A DNA stretch of 64,000 nucleotides, from the NCBI GenBank assembly GCA_964431035.1, contig CAYSIF010000003.1, forward strand, positions 1 to 64,000, given 5' to 3'. The stretch is from Methanobrevibacter_A sp964431035. Lineage in GTDB: Archaea; Methanobacteriota; Methanobacteria; Methanobacteriales; Methanobacteriaceae. Shown here piece by piece: positions 15,913-24,636 of this stretch (positions are counted from its first letter, which is position 1; the number at the start of each line of letters is the position of its first letter). Under the pieces are notes generated by a model. That model saw only the letters and a program-made list of their open reading frames with translations, made no database searches and was not told the DNA's origin. A program made the translations under genes and the position numbers.

Positions 15913-17554
15913 TTCAGAAAAATCAAAAAGTAAATTAACTAATGATGAAAAAAGAAAGATTTTTTATGAAAAATTGAATATTGTTTCTAATGCTTTAAAT
16001 GATATTGGTGTTCAAATTGATTCTGAGGGTTATGATGGGCTAATGGTAAAAAAGTTACCTCAATCAGATTTAGTAAGTAAAAATAGGGAAAATTATAATG
16101 GAAGTTCAACTAATATAGCATTAACTTCAAGTATGATGGATATTTTTCCATATATGGATGCAGAGGGGTATTTTAAACCAGATAATGACACTGACTTAAA
16201 AAGTTATTTTATTACTAAGATTAAAGTTCATTTATCAAAATCTAATATATTTTATTTAGAAAATAAATCCATACCTAATAGTGAGGATAAAGATATTATT
16301 GCTTATACTTCAGTCGTGCGTGCTTATGGGAAGAATAGAGATCAAATGGAAGTTTCTTTAGAAAAGGTTGATGATGTTAATTTTAAAAAATTTCGCAGAT
16401 TATTGTATGAGAATTATTATTTAATTGTTTTGAAACACAAAGGTAAATTTGAATATGATTTTTTTGCAATTATTCCTAATGTTGGCGTAAATGAAGAGGA
16501 AGGTTTATCTAGTTTGGACAAAAAATTCTTTAAAATTCCAACAAATACAATGGTTTCACCAGAATATTTTGGTTTTTATCTTAAAGAAGATTCAAATAAA
16601 TATTTAAAAGTTTCAAGCACGGAGCTAGAATCAATTAGGATAACTAATGGGGAAAATATTTTATTATATGGAGTTCCAGGTTCTGGTAAAAGTTGGACTA
16701 TAAAACAGGAGTATTGTAATGATGAAAAGTTTATGGAAAGAGTTGTATTTCATCCAGATTATTCATACTCTGATTTTATTGGCCAAATTCTTCCAAAAGT
16801 TGAAAGTGGTGAAGTTAAATACAAGTTCGTACCTGGTCCATTTACTTCAATTTTAAAAAAAGCTTATACTAATCCAAAATATCATTTCTTTTTAATTATT
16901 GAAGAAATTAACAGAGGTAATGCTCCAGCGATATTTGGAGATATTTTCCAGCTATTAGATAGAATAAAAGAAGATGATAGTGATTATCCTGTAGGTACTA
17001 GTGAGTATGGAATATCTAACTCTGATATAGCAAATATAGTATATGGGGATAAAGACAGAAAAATAAGAATTCCATCTAATCTATCAATCATTGCTACAAT
17101 GAATACTTCTGATCAAAATGTTTTTACTTTAGATACTGCATTCAAAAGACGTTGGAATATGAGAATGATTGAAAATAATTTTGATAATGTAACTTTTAAA
17201 GATGAAACTATTGTAGATACTAATATATCTTGGGAGGTATTTTGCATTGGAATGAATGAATTAATACTTGATGAAAATAAAAATACTTTATCTTCTGAAG
17301 ATAAGCGTCTTGGAACTTTCTTTATTAATGAAAAGGATTTAAAAGAAGATTATAAATTTGCAGAAAAAGTATTAATGTATTTATGGGATGATGCATTTAA
17401 ATTTAATAGAAATAGAATATTTAATGAAGAAAGTGTTGAACAGTTTAGTTTGGAAAATATTATTAAGAAATTTAAAAAAGAAACAGGAATTAATAGATTT
17501 AATATTTTCACTAGTAATGTTATAGGAAAATTCAAGGAAATAAAAGTAAATTAA
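15905..17554 (+). CDS. McrB-like AAA+ GTPase subunit of LlaJI-like restriction enzyme
   Basis: Encodes 549 residues from the ATG at 15905, with GGTGA five bases upstream. The N-terminal 240 residues are a probable DNA-recognition part. The AAA+ module begins with Walker A G-V-P-G-S-G-K-S (256-263). It continues with F-H-P-D-Y-S-Y-S-D-F-I-G typical of McrB, Walker B I-I-E-E-I-N-R-G-N, and the M-N-T-S-D-Q motif with R-R-W downstream. McrB-type proteins hydrolyse GTP to translocate and trigger cleavage by a McrC-type partner, here the next gene. This corresponds to R1 of LlaJI. Confidence 0.9.
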   Translation: MSNSEKSKSKLTNDEKRKIFYEKLNIVSNALNDIGVQIDSEGYDGLMVKKLPQSDLVSKNRENYNGSSTNIALTSSMMDIFPYMDAEGYFKPDNDTDLKSYFITKIKVHLSKSNIFYLENKSIPNSEDKDIIAYTSVVRAYGKNRDQMEVSLEKVDDVNFKKFRRLLYENYYLIVLKHKGKFEYDFFAIIPNVGVNEEEGLSSLDKKFFKIPTNTMVSPEYFGFYLKEDSNKYLKVSSTELESIRITNGENILLYGVPGSGKSWTIKQEYCNDEKFMERVVFHPDYSYSDFIGQILPKVESGEVKYKFVPGPFTSILKKAYTNPKYHFFLIIEEINRGNAPAIFGDIFQLLDRIKEDDSDYPVGTSEYGISNSDIANIVYGDKDRKIRIPSNLSIIATMNTSDQNVFTLDTAFKRRWNMRMIENNFDNVTFKDETIVDTNISWEVFCIGMNELILDENKNTLSSEDKRLGTFFINEKDLKEDYKFAEKVLMYLWDDAFKFNRNRIFNEESVEQFSLENIIKKFKKETGINRFNIFTSNVIGKFKEIKVN

Positions 17555-17560
17555 GCGACA

Positions 17561-18832
17561 ATGAATAATGATAATTATTTAAAAAATCGATGTAAAGTAG
17601 CTACTCAAGAGGAAAATAACCGCTTTGTGGGAATTAAAGCAGATAATAATAATGCAATAGTTTATTTTCCTTTAGGATATCATTTAACAGATAATGACTA
17701 TGAATTACGTAAAGATATTATTCATTTATTTAGTATAATTTCTGATTTCAAAAATAAAGATGAAGGCAATATTTCTAAAAAAAATTTTGATGAAATTTAT
17801 GAAGTTAATTTTCCTTTAAATGCTTATATGGAAATAATCAATTATTATATGGAATATGGTTATTATAAAGAGATAGATTCGTTTTATAAAACAAGTGACA
17901 TGGGAAAAGTTAATTGGCAAAAAACTATTAAAGAACAAAATCCTTTAGTGATTAAAACAAACATTCAAACTTTTTATCCTGTTTATAATTCATTTACAGT
18001 TAAAAAAATCACCCCAAACGAAAATGAAGAAATAACATTAATTCACAAACATTGTGTTTATGAAAGTTTTAAAAAAATAGGTTGGATTTTCACATCATAT
18101 ATGCCTAGTAAACCTTTAGGTGTTTTAAATAAAAATAATGCATTAATAATTCTTCGAGATAAATTAGCTAATACGAATAACGATATTAAAAAGAGACTTT
18201 TCCAATCTATGATTGAAATGATTAGCAATATGGATGAAAATATTGATAACCAACTTTATTTTGGAACTGAAAAATTTGAATATATTTTGGAAGGTTTAAT
18301 AGATAAAACTTTTGGAATAAATAATAAAGAAGATTATTTCCCAAAAGCTGATTGGAATTTGCATTATAATGATAATAAAAGTACATATCCCCTTCAACCA
18401 GATACTATTATGGAATTAAACGATAAAATTTACATAATTGATGCAAAATATTATAAATACGGGAGTACTAGAGATTCTAAAGATTTGCCAGATATTTCAT
18501 CTATTAATAAACAAATTACCTATGGTGAATTCATAAATAAATTTAAAGGAGGTACTGATAAAGAAATTTTCAATGCTTTTTTATTACCTTATAATAAAGA
18601 AAATAATCTTTTTAAGGAAGATAACTTATTTATGAATGTTGGTGAGGCTGTGGGGCAATGGAAAAGTAATAAACATAAATTTGAACATGTACAATGTCTT
18701 TTGATAGATATTAAATATTTAATGTATAATTATAAAAATTCTTCTAAAAAAGAAAATATAATAAAATTAGCAAATGCTATTGAAGAAGCCTATGAAAAAA
18801 ATTATAAATTTTATGAAATTAATGGAGATTAA
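17561..18832 (+). CDS. LlaJI-like restriction nuclease subunit (McrC-type, PD-(D/E)xK)
   Basis: Encodes 423 residues. The nuclease core is P-D281 followed twelve residues later by I-I-D294-A-K296, a standard PD-(D/E)xK pattern. A Q-I-T-Y-G motif after it is common in this fold. The N-terminal part probably contacts the McrB-like GTPase. Gene order methylase-methylase-GTPase-nuclease is that of the LlaJI system of Lactococcus plasmids, which cuts an unmethylated asymmetric site. The start lies six bases after the GTPase stop. The active site looks complete. Confidence 0.87.
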   Translation: MNNDNYLKNRCKVATQEENNRFVGIKADNNNAIVYFPLGYHLTDNDYELRKDIIHLFSIISDFKNKDEGNISKKNFDEIYEVNFPLNAYMEIINYYMEYGYYKEIDSFYKTSDMGKVNWQKTIKEQNPLVIKTNIQTFYPVYNSFTVKKITPNENEEITLIHKHCVYESFKKIGWIFTSYMPSKPLGVLNKNNALIILRDKLANTNNDIKKRLFQSMIEMISNMDENIDNQLYFGTEKFEYILEGLIDKTFGINNKEDYFPKADWNLHYNDNKSTYPLQPDTIMELNDKIYIIDAKYYKYGSTRDSKDLPDISSINKQITYGEFINKFKGGTDKEIFNAFLLPYNKENNLFKEDNLFMNVGEAVGQWKSNKHKFEHVQCLLIDIKYLMYNYKNSSKKENIIKLANAIEEAYEKNYKFYEINGD

Positions 18833-18887
18833 TTGAATAATTTAAGAAAAACATTAATAGTTTATTTTAATTTAGTGGTGGCATTTT

Positions 18888-19961
18888 ATGATTCATAATA
18901 AAAATATTGATGATATAACATTTAATGATATTAAATATCTAATTGATTCAAATTTTGAAGAAAATAAATTTTTAGAGTATAAATCTGAACTTCAAGGAAA
19001 GAATGAGAAAAAACAAATATTAAAATCTGTTTGTGGGTTTGCAAACTCTGAAGGAGGTTTGTTTATTTATGGAATATCTGAAGATAAGAATAATTTGAAA
19101 CCTAAAGGAGTTTCAATACCTAATGGTTGGGATAAAAAGAGGTTACAACTAGTAAATATTATTAAAAACGGGATTGAACCGAATAATATTAATTATAAAA
19201 TAAATAAGGTTGATATAGAAAATAGTGATAAAGTAATAATTTTAATTGAAGTTAAAAAAAGTTTTAACATGCCTCATAGAGTCGTTAATGCACATATAAA
19301 AGATTTTTATATAAGAAAAGATGGTCAAACAGAATCTATGGAATATAATAATTTAAAAGAATATTTCAGTTTGTCAGAGAAATTACTTACAAAAATTAAT
19401 GAATTTAGAGAAAATCGTATTTTCAACTTCTATTCTGCTAGAGAAAATAATATTTATAAAACAATTTATCATGCAATACCCTTATCTGCATTTTCTAGTG
19501 AGGATTTAGACATGAATTCATTAAGAAATATTTTAATTAAAAATCACGATTTATTCAATGGTAGTTATTTTCCTAATTTTGAAGGTATTTATAAAGAATC
19601 TAATGATAAATTTCTTCAATTTTATCGAAATGGTATTATCGAGTTAGTATATTTTAAGAAGGGGGATAATATCCTTTTGGATAAAAAGAATTTTAGAAAA
19701 TTTATTAAAGAAAGTTTTGAGTTATATTATGAATTGGATATAAAATCTCAAGTTGTATTTTATATAACATTGGTTAATATAAAAGGTAAAAATTTTGACT
19801 TAGATAATGTTTTTGTTGAAAAATATAATATTTATGATAAAGAAAGAGAAATACTCCCATCTAACTCATTATTATTAAATCAATATGATGAAAATTTAGT
19901 AGAGAGATCATTAGAAAATATTTTTTTAATATTTAAGAACCACTTTGGGTATGTTGAATAA
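18888..19961 (+). CDS. AlbA_2 / Schlafen-type putative nucleic-acid-binding protein
   Basis: Encodes 357 residues. The N-terminal 160 residues fit the AlbA_2 domain shared with Schlafen proteins: F-L-E-Y-K-S-E, then G-F-A-N-S-E-G-G-L-F-I-Y-G-I, then F-Y-I-R-K-D-G-Q-T. Such domains bind nucleic acids and some cut RNA. The C-terminal 200 residues are not recognised. It follows the LlaJI-like nuclease by 55 bases with its own GGTGG site. It could be a defence accessory, an anti-invader RNase or a regulator. The 178 bases after it hold no recognised feature. Confidence 0.72.
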   Translation: MIHNKNIDDITFNDIKYLIDSNFEENKFLEYKSELQGKNEKKQILKSVCGFANSEGGLFIYGISEDKNNLKPKGVSIPNGWDKKRLQLVNIIKNGIEPNNINYKINKVDIENSDKVIILIEVKKSFNMPHRVVNAHIKDFYIRKDGQTESMEYNNLKEYFSLSEKLLTKINEFRENRIFNFYSARENNIYKTIYHAIPLSAFSSEDLDMNSLRNILIKNHDLFNGSYFPNFEGIYKESNDKFLQFYRNGIIELVYFKKGDNILLDKKNFRKFIKESFELYYELDIKSQVVFYITLVNIKGKNFDLDNVFVEKYNIYDKEREILPSNSLLLNQYDENLVERSLENIFLIFKNHFGYVE

Positions 19962-20139
19962 TAAAAACACCTTTCTTAACATAATACTAATACTGGGTAT
20001 GATAAATATTATATTAATGATAAATGTCTATCAACTTAAATTTTAGCAAAGAAGACTCTAAATTTATTGTATTGCAACGTATTTAAACATTGATAGTAAA
20101 AAGCATAAAAATTTTATAGTAGAAAAGGTATCAAAAATT

Positions 20140-21051
20140 TCAATCATCTTCAAAGAAATCTTTATCTATTTTTTTAATAGCATAATTATATTCCGTAAAA
20201 ACACCCACATCGTGCTTAATCAAAAGTTCAGTTAATCTTTTTTTATCAATTAATACTATTTGCGCATCGGATTCTTTAGATATTTCAATAGATCCTTGTG
20301 TAAATGAAGAGGTAGTTATCATGACTCCTTTTTTAGTTCCATGTTCTAAGGTATACGCAAAATCTTTCATATCTTTTTGTGATATGGGGTGGATGTGCCT
20401 CTTTGCTTGGATATGTATTTGATTTATTCCAAGTTCATCTTCGAAAATTATGCCATCAACACCTCCATCTTTTGTAAATGGGGTGACTTGTCCAGAATTT
20501 TCATCTAGCCCATAACCCATTTTAAGCAATAATTTAACAACTAATTTCTCAAAGAATTGGGGGCTATTGCTCATTATAATATCATAAAGTTCTTCAGATA
20601 ACTCATTAGTTATATCTTTATAAGCTTCTTCTAAGCGGTCTGTAGGTGATAAAAGTTCTTCTATGTTTTTTATTTTTTTCGAGGTTTGGTTTATATTATT
20701 CTGATTTTCTTTTTGATTTATATATTTTCTATAAGATTCATATTTCTTTAAAAATGCAGTATCGATAGTATTGTGTTGTTTTAAAACTTTTTTCCCTTCA
20801 TTACTTATTTTATATTTTCCTCTATCTTCTTTTTCTAATAGTTCTGCTTTAAATAAATGATTAACTGCCCAGGCAGTTCTATCTTTGTATTGTAGTTTAT
20901 TTCCTTTTGCAGTAGTTTCTTTTTGTTCTTCTTCGGTTAATTTAAAATATTTTGCATTTTTCTCACTTATTTCGTTTTTAGTATGAATTTCACCATCTTC
21001 AAAAAATTTTAATGTGGGGGTGAAAAAGTTTTCAAATTTAGGAACAACCAT
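20140..21051 (-). CDS. Mrr-type (type IV) restriction endonuclease
   Basis: Encodes 303 residues in two domains. The N-terminal winged helix (about 1-90, Mrr_N type) is joined by a polar linker to the Mrr catalytic domain. That domain carries E169 in F-F-E-K-L, D199 in G-G-V-D-G, and Q215-A-K217. Mrr enzymes usually cut modified DNA. Its presence beside four cytosine methyltransferases means it must tolerate their methylation, or act on other marks or foreign DNA. It is transcribed convergently to the AlbA_2 gene and divergently from the regulator at 21349. Confidence 0.9.
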   Translation of the reverse strand: MVVPKFENFFTPTLKFFEDGEIHTKNEISEKNAKYFKLTEEEQKETTAKGNKLQYKDRTAWAVNHLFKAELLEKEDRGKYKISNEGKKVLKQHNTIDTAFLKKYESYRKYINQKENQNNINQTSKKIKNIEELLSPTDRLEEAYKDITNELSEELYDIIMSNSPQFFEKLVVKLLLKMGYGLDENSGQVTPFTKDGGVDGIIFEDELGINQIHIQAKRHIHPISQKDMKDFAYTLEHGTKKGVMITTSSFTQGSIEISKESDAQIVLIDKKRLTELLIKHDVGVFTEYNYAIKKIDKDFFEDD

Positions 21052-21310
21052 AATATCACTTATATTTTATTTTTATATTTTATTTTTTTTAATATTATAT
21101 GTTTTTTGAAGTTTTTGTTAAAAATATATTGTTTTTCCTGTTGTTAGAGTTTATAAATAAAAAATATTAATTATTTTAATGATAAATGTTATGTACTTTA
21201 GAATAGATGGGTTAATTGGGATGTAAATTAAATTATATATTTATTAAGAGAAGTTTTTGCTTTTTACTTATTTTTTTATGATAGTTTTTATATACTATAT
21301 ATTACAAATA

Positions 21311-21328
21311 TGTTACATATTAGTAACA
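21311..21328. promoter_or_regulatory. TGTTAC-N6-GTAACA operator over the start of transcription
   Basis: Inverted half-sites TGTTAC (21311-21316) and GTAACA (21323-21328) with six bases between them lie about 24 bases after a TATA-box-like TTTATATAC (near 21287-21295). The operator would cover the transcription start of the ribbon-helix-helix gene. A protein bound there would block its own promoter. This suits a controller that sets expression of a restriction-modification system. Confidence 0.55.
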
Positions 21329-21348
21329 TTATGGAGCTTTTTATTTTT

Positions 21349-21528
21349 ATGAGTGAAAATAAACGCGTTAATATTTCATTATCTAATGAACAGTTAGAGA
21401 TAATAAGGAAATTTAAAGGAACAATGGGAAATACTGATGCTGAAATTGTTAGAAATATAGTTCTAGCATGGTTAAGTGAGAAAAGTATGATTTCAACTAC
21501 AGTTAAACATAAAGAGGGTTATTTATGA
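21349..21528 (+). CDS. Ribbon-helix-helix controller-like protein
   Basis: Encodes 59 residues from the ATG at 21349. Upstream ATGs at 21310 and 21331 would add an unlikely hydrophobic leader and overlap the operator. The sequence V-N-I-S-L-S-N-E-Q followed by two helices (E-I-I-R-K-F, then D-A-E-I-V-R-N-I-V) is the ribbon-helix-helix pattern. Such proteins bind palindromes as dimers. The palindrome at 21311-21328 is the obvious target. The stop overlaps the cytosine methyltransferase start (ATGA), so the two are coexpressed. Confidence 0.72.
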   Translation: MSENKRVNISLSNEQLEIIRKFKGTMGNTDAEIVRNIVLAWLSEKSMISTTVKHKEGYL

Positions 21529-22820
21529 ATAATTTTATTTCTTTATTTACAGGAGCTGGAGGTTTAGACTGGGGTTTTCATGAAAATGGTAACTTCCAAT
21601 TAATTGTATCTAATGAAATTTTAGAACCACATCTCAAAACATACACAGATCATTATAAAATACCTCTTAAAAGTATTGAAGATGGAAATAAAGATACAAA
21701 TATTGGAATTTGTGGGGATATCCATGAATTAGAAATAGATCATAGTGCAGATGTTGTTACTGGGGGTCCACCATGTCAAGACTTCAGCTTACTGAGAGGC
21801 AGTGATAAGAGAGAAGGAGTAAAAGTAAAAAGAGGGAAACTATATCAACAATTTTTAAGAATAATAGAAACATCCAAACCTAAAGTTTTTGTAATGGAAA
21901 ATGTCCCAGGAATGTTATCTGCAAACGAAGGACTTGCATATCAAACCATACAAGAAGACTTCATAAACGAAGGATATGAACTCATATATGAAAATGTAGT
22001 AAACATAAGCAACCTAGGAGCACCACAAGCACGAAAAAGATTAATAGTAATAGCTGTGCAAAAAAATCTAATAAAAAATAACAAAAAAGAACTAGAAGAA
22101 ATCGCTCAAAAAAATTTAAACAACCCTTTACTTGAAAAATATCCATTAACACCACTGGAAGTATTTGAAGGAGACATATTAACAAATCTTGAAGATAAAT
22201 ACGTTAAAATAATAAAAGAATATAAGGATTCAACAAAAAATATAGATAATCCTGAAGCAAAAAAATGGATAGAAGAATATAAAACACTAAAATTCAACAT
22301 AATAGAAGACTATATACAAGCTAACAAAATAGACAATTATGATGAAAAAGAATTCCAAAAAGCAATGAATGAACATAAAAAAACATTAAAAATTCTAGAT
22401 TACTACCAAAAACCAATAAATGAACAACAATTCCACGATGAAACAAATAAATTACCGAAAAGAAACCGTAAAGTACAAGAAAGAATGTACCATATACCTC
22501 CATCATATAACTTCAAAGCAGTAGAAAACACAGAATGGAAAGTTAAAGGACTAATGAGCAATATTTATAGAAGAATACATCCATTAAAACCATCACCAAC
22601 AATAATAGCATATGGTGGTGGTGGAACAGGCGGATACCATTACGAATACAAAAGACAGGGATTAACTAACCGTGAAAGAGCAAGATTACAAACATTTCCA
22701 GATAATTACCTATTCAATGGTAAAACAACAGAAATAAGAGCACAAATAGGAGAAGCAGTACCACCAATAGCAAGTTACTACATAGCAAAAACAGTAGAAG
22801 AGATACTAAACAAGTTATAA
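21525..22820 (+). CDS. DNA cytosine-5 methyltransferase of Bsp6I-like system
   Basis: Encodes 431 residues. It has motif I F-T-G-A-G-G-L-D-W-G, the catalytic G-G-P-P-C-Q-D-F with C84, E-N-V-P-G-M, A-P-Q-A-R-K-R motif VIII, a helical insert of about 130 residues before the target-recognition region, and C-terminal R-L-Q-T-F-P-D-N-Y with G-E-A-V-P-P. The final motif has E where most family members have N. The cognate endonuclease is probably the gene at 24021, separated by two minus-strand genes. Composition shifts from T-rich to A-rich codons near 21840 inside the gene. Confidence 0.9.
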   Translation: MNNFISLFTGAGGLDWGFHENGNFQLIVSNEILEPHLKTYTDHYKIPLKSIEDGNKDTNIGICGDIHELEIDHSADVVTGGPPCQDFSLLRGSDKREGVKVKRGKLYQQFLRIIETSKPKVFVMENVPGMLSANEGLAYQTIQEDFINEGYELIYENVVNISNLGAPQARKRLIVIAVQKNLIKNNKKELEEIAQKNLNNPLLEKYPLTPLEVFEGDILTNLEDKYVKIIKEYKDSTKNIDNPEAKKWIEEYKTLKFNIIEDYIQANKIDNYDEKEFQKAMNEHKKTLKILDYYQKPINEQQFHDETNKLPKRNRKVQERMYHIPPSYNFKAVENTEWKVKGLMSNIYRRIHPLKPSPTIIAYGGGGTGGYHYEYKRQGLTNRERARLQTFPDNYLFNGKTTEIRAQIGEAVPPIASYYIAKTVEEILNKL

Positions 22821-22866
22821 AAATTTTAATTAATTTTCAGTGAATATACTAGAGAAAAAGTTATGG

Positions 22867-22902
22867 GATGAAGATAATTAGATTTAATCTATTATCCTCA
22901 TC
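22867..22902. terminator. Long hairpin terminator between convergent genes
   Basis: An 18-base arm (22867-22884) pairs with 22886-22902 with one mismatch and one bulge, leaving almost no loop. It stands between the converging methyltransferase (+) and the gene at 22923 (-). T-rich runs lie just outside it. It probably acts as a bidirectional terminator. Confidence 0.7.
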
Positions 22903-22922
22903 TTTTAAAATTAAAATATTGC

Positions 22923-23453
22923 TTATAAAGCAGTACCTTGGCTATTATATATTGTGGTTACAATTTTAGCCTCATCATTTAAACCTACAGTTCCAGTTTT
23001 GTATTCAAAACTGAAATCTGCGTCACATTCAAAATCAGCTTCACCAACATGACTAGTATCTTTGTCCATGTCAAATATTACGAATGGATAAGCACCCATA
23101 AATCCAACATAGTCTGGTCCACTATTACCATAATCATATAAAATTTCTAAATCATAGAATTTGGAAAAACTGTGGCTTATGTTGCTATCATGTAACTTAG
23201 TAGCTAAACTGTCAGATAAATAGTATGGTGAACCATCTACAACAATAGCATACTCATATCCATCATCATTAGGCAAACTATCAATTGGGTAGAAATGGAA
23301 TGTACTATCGTTGTGCACTACACTAATTTTTTCTCCAGTACTTTCAGAACTACTATCGTCTCCAAATAACCACGCACTAGCTGAACCAATGGTAGCGATG
23401 AGAATTAAACTTAAACCTAAAATTATTAAAATATTTTTTTTATTAGAAATAAT
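22923..23453 (-). CDS. Signal-anchored exported protein with probable ATT start
   Basis: The frame ending at 22923 runs back without a stop to beyond 23453. The internal GTG at 23318 would discard a clear N-terminal membrane segment (N-K-K-N-I-L-I-I-L-G-L-S-L-I-L-I-A). In this frame GGAGG (23464-23460) is followed six bases later by ATT at 23453; no ATG, GTG or TTG is in place. From there it encodes about 176 residues: signal anchor, Ser-rich linker, then a beta-rich acidic outer domain. Function is unknown. It is the second gene of a two-gene minus-strand operon. Confidence 0.65.
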   Translation of the reverse strand: MISNKKNILIILGLSLILIATIGSASAWLFGDDSSSESTGEKISVVHNDSTFHFYPIDSLPNDDGYEYAIVVDGSPYYLSDSLATKLHDSNISHSFSKFYDLEILYDYGNSGPDYVGFMGAYPFVIFDMDKDTSHVGEADFECDADFSFEYKTGTVGLNDEAKIVTTIYNSQGTAL

Positions 23454-23467
23454 ATCAAACCTCCATA

Positions 23468-23842
23468 CTAAATTATTGCAAATATAACAGTTATAACAAT
23501 TATTAATACAATTAATACAATTGCTCCTGCATCAAACAACTTTTCATTTTTACTACTTTTAACTACGGATCTCCAAATCAAACGAACCACTAAAGGGAAT
23601 ATGATTGCTCCCCAAATAGGATTCATATGTAACATTCCTGCAACAAAAAAACCAATAGTTATCATGAATATATAGAAAAAGAATTGTACACAACCTTCAC
23701 CGCCCTCACTTCTGTCTGTTGCAACACTGTCAAAGTCAGGTTTATAATCTCCAGTCAAAGCTACCCCACAATGAGGGCACTTATCAGGGACATGGTCACG
23801 TATTTCTTTTCCACAATTTTTGCATCGCCAAATAGATGCCAT
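23468..23842 (-). CDS. Zinc-ribbon protein with three membrane helices
   Basis: Encodes 124 residues from the ATG at 23842, with GGAGGTGTG upstream. The N-terminal zinc ribbon is C-K-N-C then C-P-H-C. A polar linker is followed by three hydrophobic helices. The layout (cytoplasmic ribbon plus membrane part) recalls the protein at 11378. It ends 14 bases before the next minus-strand gene, forming an operon. The pair interrupts the Bsp6I-like methylase-endonuclease set. No function is assigned. The upstream 178 bases (23843-24020) hold divergent promoters. Confidence 0.72.
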   Translation of the reverse strand: MASIWRCKNCGKEIRDHVPDKCPHCGVALTGDYKPDFDSVATDRSEGGEGCVQFFFYIFMITIGFFVAGMLHMNPIWGAIIFPLVVRLIWRSVVKSSKNEKLFDAGAIVLIVLIIVITVIFAII

Positions 23843-24020
23843 AAATATCACACCTCCAATGTATGAGTTAGTTACTATGTTTATATTATTATTTTTTTAA
23901 GTATAATAATATTCATATTACCAATTTTCATAAAATCAGATTTAAAATATAGAACATTAATTTTATGAAAGTTTAGTATTCTTAAAAGATATATCTTATT
24001 AATTATAATAAATATTCTTC

Positions 24021-24599
24021 ATGATAACAGAAGAACAAACACTTATAATTGATAATGAAGTAATAAGGGCGGAAATAGACAGATATACTGAAGAGGATAA
24101 GGAAAGCATAATAGAAATTTATGATGCTTGGAGAACATTATCTGTAAATTTAAACAATTTAGGATGTAGGAAGCCTAATTTTCCAGAAATAAGTGAAATT
24201 ATCTTTTGTTTTGTTTATGATTGTTGGAGGACAAATAATTTGTCTTCAGGCACGCATACTAGTTTTGATTGTTATAATCCTAAAACAAATAAAACTATTC
24301 AAATCAAAGCAACAAGTATATCAAATGATTTAACTTCTTTTGGACCTAAGTCAGTATGGGAGGAATTATACTTTTTGGATTTCTATAATGAAGATGAAAA
24401 TGGGAATGCTAATTATAACGGAGATTTTAAAGTATATTTAATACCAAATGATGAAGTTTACAATCATAAAATGAATAAGAATCAAACTTTTGTTGATCAA
24501 CAAAAAGAAGGTAGACGTCCGAGATTTGGAATTAAAAAGGAACTTATTACTCCATTAGGTTTAAAACCTATTGGTGAATTTAATATTTATAATTTATAA
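24021..24599 (+). CDS. Bsp6I-like type II restriction endonuclease
   Basis: Encodes 192 residues, near the usual length of the Bsp6I family (about 175). It carries the family's characteristic block: S-F-D-C-Y-N followed by I-Q-I-K-A-T-S, D-L-T-S-F-G-P-K-S, W-E-E-L-Y-F-L-D-F, and later G-R-R-P-R-F. D in S-F-D and the Q-I-K element are probable catalytic residues. Bsp6I cuts GCNGC; the specificity here is inferred. Partner methyltransferase is likely the gene at 21525. No ribosome binding site is evident; an AT-rich promoter lies directly upstream. Confidence 0.75.
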   Translation: MITEEQTLIIDNEVIRAEIDRYTEEDKESIIEIYDAWRTLSVNLNNLGCRKPNFPEISEIIFCFVYDCWRTNNLSSGTHTSFDCYNPKTNKTIQIKATSISNDLTSFGPKSVWEELYFLDFYNEDENGNANYNGDFKVYLIPNDEVYNHKMNKNQTFVDQQKEGRRPRFGIKKELITPLGLKPIGEFNIYNL

Positions 24600-24636
24600 T
24601 TTTTTTTAAACACTATTTTTTTCTTAATTTTTTTTT

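Noticed and set aside
20140..21528. Toxin-antitoxin pair formed by the Mrr gene and the ribbon-helix-helix gene
   Set aside because: The two are divergent, the small gene is coupled to the methyltransferase, and Mrr has a full type IV endonuclease architecture.
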